Assembly (NCBI RefSeq): GCF_900143645.1
Contig: NZ_FRFD01000006.1
Coordinates: 124,001-188,000 of the forward strand
Source of the DNA: Anaerocolumna xylanovorans DSM 12503
GTDB taxonomy: Bacteria > Bacillota > Clostridia > Lachnospirales > Lachnospiraceae
DNA length: 64,000 nt
Direction of reading: 5' to 3'
Shown: piece by piece, positions 59,648-64,000 of the stretch
How the letters are laid out: each line of letters starts with the position of its first letter
Position numbering within the stretch: position 1 is the first letter of the stretch
Made by a program: the position numbers and the translations under genes
Notes under the pieces: generated by a model
Databases searched by the model: none
What the model saw: only the letters and a program-made list of their open reading frames with translations
Told to the model about the DNA's origin: nothing

Positions 59648-62600
59648 ATGAGAGCAAAGCAGAAAGAAAAGAGATTAGTCAGTTTACTTTTAATTGTTAC
59701 CCTGCTCTTTACAATGTTTCCCTCTATGCAGAAAGCGTATGCAGAAGGAAATACCGCAGTAAGAAGCGTAACAGATGAAGTAAGCGGACAAATTGGGGGA
59801 CAGGCAGTGCCGTTATCTCTTTATCAGGGAGGTATTTACGAAGGTACTGTGAATGCAGTTTCCGGTTCTGCCATTACAATCTATGTAAATGGGCAGGATA
59901 AAGGAAGCACAAACTGGTCTGAAGGGAATTCGGGCAGTGTTTATGTGCGTTACAATTCTAAGACTGGAGAAGTTACCAATTCCATTTCGGATCCGGGGGC
60001 ATATAAGAGTTCAGCTACCTGGGTAGGCAATTTTAGCGGACTTGGATTAGGCATCAATAGCTGGACACCATCCGATGCAAACGGTGACCTTAATTACCTT
60101 GGGGGAGGTATCTATGCAAAAACCTTTACTTTTCCGGCCCTTGCAAGTGATGTAACCATTGGGGACGGAGGCTATAAGGTTGCATACAATCACGACTGGG
60201 GACAAGGTGAGGTAGGAGATGATAAAAAGGTATCACTTACGGTACCTGCCGGAAGTACCGGTATAACGGTATTTGCGGACACTAATACAGGCTATATAAC
60301 AGATTCTGTTAATACACCTTCTATACTACAGACGATCTCTTTAATCGGAACCGCCAGAGAAGCAGGAGGCGATGACTGGAATACAGCTTATGACGGATAT
60401 GATTTCAGGTCCATAAGCCAGAATATTTATCTGTTTGATAAGACTTTTTTGGCAGCTGGTACCTATGAATATAAATACTATAACAGGTCACAGGCTGAGT
60501 GGATAGGCAGCAATAATAAAGCCATTAACATTGAAAATGGCGGGCAAAAGGTTCTTTTTCTTTATGATAAGACAAGCGGAAGCTTGTATGATACCGTAAA
60601 TGATTATAATACCATAGCCGGTATTCTCGGCTTCCCGGCATCTGGTGAGACGGAGACTCTGCCGGATGTCTTTCCCGCCCAGCAGGGAGGAAACAGTGTA
60701 TGGAGAGTCACGGGTTCTCTCGGAGAGTATGATAACTGGGATATAGGTAATGGCAATACAGTTATGACGCATCTGGTCGGAGAGTACTATGCCAAGTCCA
60801 TGGTATTACCGGCAGGTACCTATGACTTTAAGTTTACGAAAAACGGTTCCTGGAACAGCGCTATCGGTTCTGACGGAATCAGCGATAACGCTGCTAATTT
60901 CAGCATGACTCTGGCGGAAAAATCCAAAGTGAATTTTTATCTCAACGATGAGTTAGAGGGCAAGGATAAGGTACGTACTAATATTACTGCCCTGGAAGAA
61001 CAGGGTATTAAGCAGTATACGCCTGCCCTTTCAGAAAGCTCCTGGCCAAGGCTGGTAGGAAGTCTTCAGGAAGCATTAAGTGCCGGAGGCAATTGGACAC
61101 CGGATCAGTCTAATCTGATGTTTGTGGATTACTACTTTAATAATTCCGTCTATAAAATACAGAGAACTCTTCCGAAGGGGTCCTATGAGTGCAAGGTGGT
61201 ATTCGGAGATAACTGGGATAGCGCCAATTATGGAGACCCGGATAGCAGCAGTTCAAATCTTGCTGTAAATGTACTGGATGATACCGCTGGCGTGACCTTT
61301 TCCATCGATACCTTAGCGGAGAAGAAATTACTCACACATAATTATAAACCAAAAGATTCCCTTTATGATGGAGTTATCAACAAATCGGCTCTTTTCTTTG
61401 ACAGCAGGGATATTACATATAAGAAGCCTTTTGGAGCCGTAAAGGAAAACAGCGAGGATGTTACCTTCCGTATTGCTGCCGAGGCAGGGGATGCACAGCT
61501 CGTTAAGTTGGAATTAATCGATTATAACGGTGTTTCCAGAGACTTTGATATGTCCGTGGCAACAGTTCTTGACGGAAAGGATTACTGGGAAGTTACCGTA
61601 CCAAAAGAAACTTTCAATGAAATCGGTATCTGGAGCTACAAATTTATCGTTATTGACCAAAGTGCGAAGTTCGAGTATGGCGACGACGGTTTAAACGGCG
61701 GTACAGGGGCCGTATCTGAGGATGGACAGACACCCTATAACTTAACAGTCTATGACAGCAATTATGAGACACCGGACTGGATGAAAAATGCAGTGGTTTA
61801 TCAGATATTCCCTGACCGTTTCTACGACGGGGATGCCTCCAATAACCATGCAAAGGATAAGGACGGCAGCAGAGGCGATAAGGTTCAGCTCTTTGACGGG
61901 GATAAATGGTCCGCCCTTCCGGAAAACCCGAGACAGTCAGAGGAAGCTAATAAGCCTTATTATCCAAATGCCACAACGGATGGCGTATGGACCAATGAAT
62001 TCTACGGCGGAGACATAAAGGGTATAGAGAAAAAGCTTTCTTATCTGAAAACCCTTGGAGTAACGGCGATTTACTTAAATCCTGTTTCCTGGGCTGCGTC
62101 CAACCATAAATACGATGCCACGGATTACAAGCATCTGGATCCTATGTTTGGAGAGCCGGTATATAATACCCCGGGAGACCCTTCCTCCGGATTAAATTAC
62201 GAGGCAACCAAAGCCGCCTCTGATAAAGTATATACGAACTTTTCAAAGGTTTGCAAGGAGCTTGGAATCCATTTAATCAGTGACGGTGTTTTTAATCACG
62301 TGGGCGATGACTCTATTTACTTTGACCGCTATGAGAAGTACCCGGAAATCGGTGCTTATGAATACTGGAGCAGAGTATGGCAGAAGGTGGAGAACGATAA
62401 GGTAACCCAGGCAGAAGCAGAAAAAGCGGTAAAGAATTATTATAAATCTTTAACAAACCCTGCAACGGGCAAGCATTATACCGATGCGGATTTCTGCTAT
62501 ATCAACTGGTTTAAGGTAGGACCCGGAAAGGTCTATGACGATAAAACCGGTGCATTTGTAAGATATGATTACGAAGGATGGTGGGGCTATGACTCCCTGC

Positions 62601-64000
62601 CCGTTGTTACTGCGGTAGAAGCCGAGAGTACGAACTTAACCAATGACGCGGCTGCTACTATTGCAGGGGCTCATGAGTATAACAATGTAAATTACAGAGA
62701 AAATGTTATCGGCTATGATTTGAATGCTTCCAATATAACCAATGTGACAGAAGCTATGAAAAATGCCAATTCCCAGAGGTGGCTCTATATGGGTTCCAGC
62801 GGTTGGAGACTTGATGTGGCACCGGATGTATCCGATGATACCTGGAGACAGTTCCGTACTGCGGTTAAGTCGGCAGCCGGCAAGACGGACATCAATGGTG
62901 AAAAAATAGATGATCCGGTAATATTGGGTGAGGAATGGAATGTAGCCACAAAATATCTGTTAGGAGATATGTTTGATTCTGTTATGAACTATCAGTTCAG
63001 AGCAGCATTGCAGGGATTCCTGGTAAATGGAGGAGATGCCTCGGACTTTAACAATGCGCTGGAGGTAATCAGAGAGAACTATCCAAAGGAAGCCTGGCAG
63101 GCAATGCTTAACCTGGTGGATTCCCATGACACCGTAAGGAACATTACAAAGATTGATAACCCGACATGGGAAGAGGAAAACACGAAGAATGCACCGGATG
63201 CCTCCGAAAGAGCAATCAAATTACAGGCTTTAACGGCAATATTCCAGTTAAGCTATCCGGGTGCACCAACTATTTATTATGGAGATGAAGTAGGGGTAAC
63301 AGGTACTAAGGACCCGGATTCCAGAAGGAGTTTTCCATGGGAAAGAGTAACTGAGCAGACAGACGGCTCCTATAAGATTTCTGATGCTTATGCCGGCACC
63401 TACGGAAACCTGTTTGACTCCTATGTGAAGGCATCAGAAGTAAGAAATGCCCACTTGGCTCTCTTTGCTACCGGTGATATCAAGACTGCCTATGCCCAGG
63501 GAGAGGTTATCGCCTATGCCAGAAAGAGCGCAGAGGAAGGCGGTTTATCCCTGATTAACAGTTCTGATAAGGCAGCGGATGTTGTTGCAGATGTAAAGGA
63601 CTTTCTTCCGGAAGGGCTGACCTTACAGGATGAGTTAGGCAGCGGTGTTGCCGGTACGGTAACGGACGGAAAGATTACGCTGCATGTACCTGCCTACACC
63701 GGACTTATGATGGTATCCACTGCAAAACTTACTGCACTTCCTGCCGCACCGGCAGGTGTTACAGCAACAGCTTCCGAAGGCACTACTGCAACAGTAGACA
63801 TTAAATGGACCGCAGTAGAGGGAGCAGAAGGATACTATGTATACCGGACACTTTTGGAAGGAAAAGAGGCTGTTTTACTTAACAGCACACCGGTTACGGG
63901 AACAGAATACACGGATAGCACAGTAACGAACGGAACCAGATATTACTACTATGTTAAAACTGTTACGGGCAGTGTATTAAGCATCAGCAGCGCTGTAGCC
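59648..64000 (+). CDS. secreted multidomain GH13 amylopullulanase, 5' part
   Basis: The frame is open from the ATG at 59648 to the edge of the window, 1451 codons, and continues. AAAAGGAG precedes the start. A Sec signal peptide (LVSLLLIVTLLF, cleavage near AYA) is followed by starch-binding-type modules similar to X25/CBM units, then a CBM34-like domain near 61370-61760. The GH13 barrel opens with VVYQIFPDRFYDGD at about 61797. Catalytic residues lie in GWRLDV (62800-62817), LGEEWN (about 62924-62941) and LVDSHDT (about 63115-63135). A C-terminal beta domain and an FnIII domain (VTATASEGTTATVDIKW) follow. It degrades starch or pullulan outside the cell, feeding the maltose operon. Confidence 0.93.
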   Translation, partial: MRAKQKEKRLVSLLLIVTLLFTMFPSMQKAYAEGNTAVRSVTDEVSGQIGGQAVPLSLYQGGIYEGTVNAVSGSAITIYVNGQDKGSTNWSEGNSGSVYVRYNSKTGEVTNSISDPGAYKSSATWVGNFSGLGLGINSWTPSDANGDLNYLGGGIYAKTFTFPALASDVTIGDGGYKVAYNHDWGQGEVGDDKKVSLTVPAGSTGITVFADTNTGYITDSVNTPSILQTISLIGTAREAGGDDWNTAYDGYDFRSISQNIYLFDKTFLAAGTYEYKYYNRSQAEWIGSNNKAINIENGGQKVLFLYDKTSGSLYDTVNDYNTIAGILGFPASGETETLPDVFPAQQGGNSVWRVTGSLGEYDNWDIGNGNTVMTHLVGEYYAKSMVLPAGTYDFKFTKNGSWNSAIGSDGISDNAANFSMTLAEKSKVNFYLNDELEGKDKVRTNITALEEQGIKQYTPALSESSWPRLVGSLQEALSAGGNWTPDQSNLMFVDYYFNNSVYKIQRTLPKGSYECKVVFGDNWDSANYGDPDSSSSNLAVNVLDDTAGVTFSIDTLAEKKLLTHNYKPKDSLYDGVINKSALFFDSRDITYKKPFGAVKENSEDVTFRIAAEAGDAQLVKLELIDYNGVSRDFDMSVATVLDGKDYWEVTVPKETFNEIGIWSYKFIVIDQSAKFEYGDDGLNGGTGAVSEDGQTPYNLTVYDSNYETPDWMKNAVVYQIFPDRFYDGDASNNHAKDKDGSRGDKVQLFDGDKWSALPENPRQSEEANKPYYPNATTDGVWTNEFYGGDIKGIEKKLSYLKTLGVTAIYLNPVSWAASNHKYDATDYKHLDPMFGEPVYNTPGDPSSGLNYEATKAASDKVYTNFSKVCKELGIHLISDGVFNHVGDDSIYFDRYEKYPEIGAYEYWSRVWQKVENDKVTQAEAEKAVKNYYKSLTNPATGKHYTDADFCYINWFKVGPGKVYDDKTGAFVRYDYEGWWGYDSLPVVTAVEAESTNLTNDAAATIAGAHEYNNVNYRENVIGYDLNASNITNVTEAMKNANSQRWLYMGSSGWRLDVAPDVSDDTWRQFRTAVKSAAGKTDINGEKIDDPVILGEEWNVATKYLLGDMFDSVMNYQFRAALQGFLVNGGDASDFNNALEVIRENYPKEAWQAMLNLVDSHDTVRNITKIDNPTWEEENTKNAPDASERAIKLQALTAIFQLSYPGAPTIYYGDEVGVTGTKDPDSRRSFPWERVTEQTDGSYKISDAYAGTYGNLFDSYVKASEVRNAHLALFATGDIKTAYAQGEVIAYARKSAEEGGLSLINSSDKAADVVADVKDFLPEGLTLQDELGSGVAGTVTDGKITLHVPAYTGLMMVSTAKLTALPAAPAGVTATASEGTTATVDIKWTAVEGAEGYYVYRTLLEGKEAVLLNSTPVTGTEYTDSTVTNGTRYYYYVKTVTGSVLSISSAVA

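Noticed and set aside
1..64000. CRISPR arrays, tRNA, rRNA, transposase genes or prophage genes
   Set aside because: None were seen on reading both strands; a tRNA or CRISPR search program would be needed to exclude small or degenerate cases.

Overview
The window looks like chromosome from an anaerobic, low-GC Gram-positive of the Clostridia, most likely a Lachnospiraceae relative (inference). The signs are strong AGGAGG-type ribosome binding sites, many LacI regulators paired with sugar ABC transporters, a c-di-GMP-I riboswitch, an oxygen-sensitive glycyl radical enzyme and phosphorylytic sugar catabolism (two GH65 enzymes with beta-phosphoglucomutases, plus a GH130).

Layout. 1-10.8 kb: glycan breakdown (end of a GH130 mannoside phosphorylase, GH38 alpha-mannosidase, a LacI regulator, then a GH3-GH20-GH18 operon). 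None of the complete enzymes has a signal peptide, so they should act on imported oligosaccharides. 10.8-18.2 kb: an accessory block with two divergent large STAND-type P-loop ATPases (one very AT-rich), a 6-TM potassium-channel-like protein and the broken end of a NUDIX gene. 18.2-27.4 kb (minus strand): a maltose/maltodextrin operon, ordered LacI regulator, GH13 glucosidase, binding protein, two permeases, beta-phosphoglucomutase, maltose phosphorylase, with a MalR-like operator in front. 27.5-31.5 kb: pstSCAB phosphate uptake. 31.6-36.2 kb: glutamate dehydrogenase, a small HEAT-repeat protein, a c-di-GMP riboswitch carrying an inserted tandem repeat ahead of a small unknown protein, and an ECF sigma/anti-sigma pair. 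36.3-38.6 kb: ahpC-ahpF. 38.7-46.1 kb: a second regulator-transporter-GH65-pgmB cassette for another alpha-glucobiose. 46.2-58.5 kb: a LacI regulator divergent from a nine-gene operon (two DUF1861 beta-propeller proteins, an LplB/YtcP/LipO-type ABC transporter, an FAD oxidoreductase, a glycyl radical enzyme with its activase, an SGNH hydrolase). 58.7-64 kb: a YdcF-like membrane protein and the start of a very large secreted GH13 amylopullulanase that runs off the window.

The strongest candidates for something undescribed are the glycyl-radical/DUF1861 operon, whose radical enzyme lacks the usual Cys-X-Glu active-site pair, and the riboswitch with a 149-base tandem repeat in the loop of its P3 stem. 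Others are the STAND pair, a beta-phosphoglucomutase that seems to start at AUA, and a duplicated fragment of a binding-protein gene inside the radical-enzyme operon. Four of four transporter binding-protein genes are followed by an intercistronic hairpin, probably for uneven expression within the operons. No sugar-transporter ATPase is encoded here, so a shared MsmK-like ATPase elsewhere is expected.
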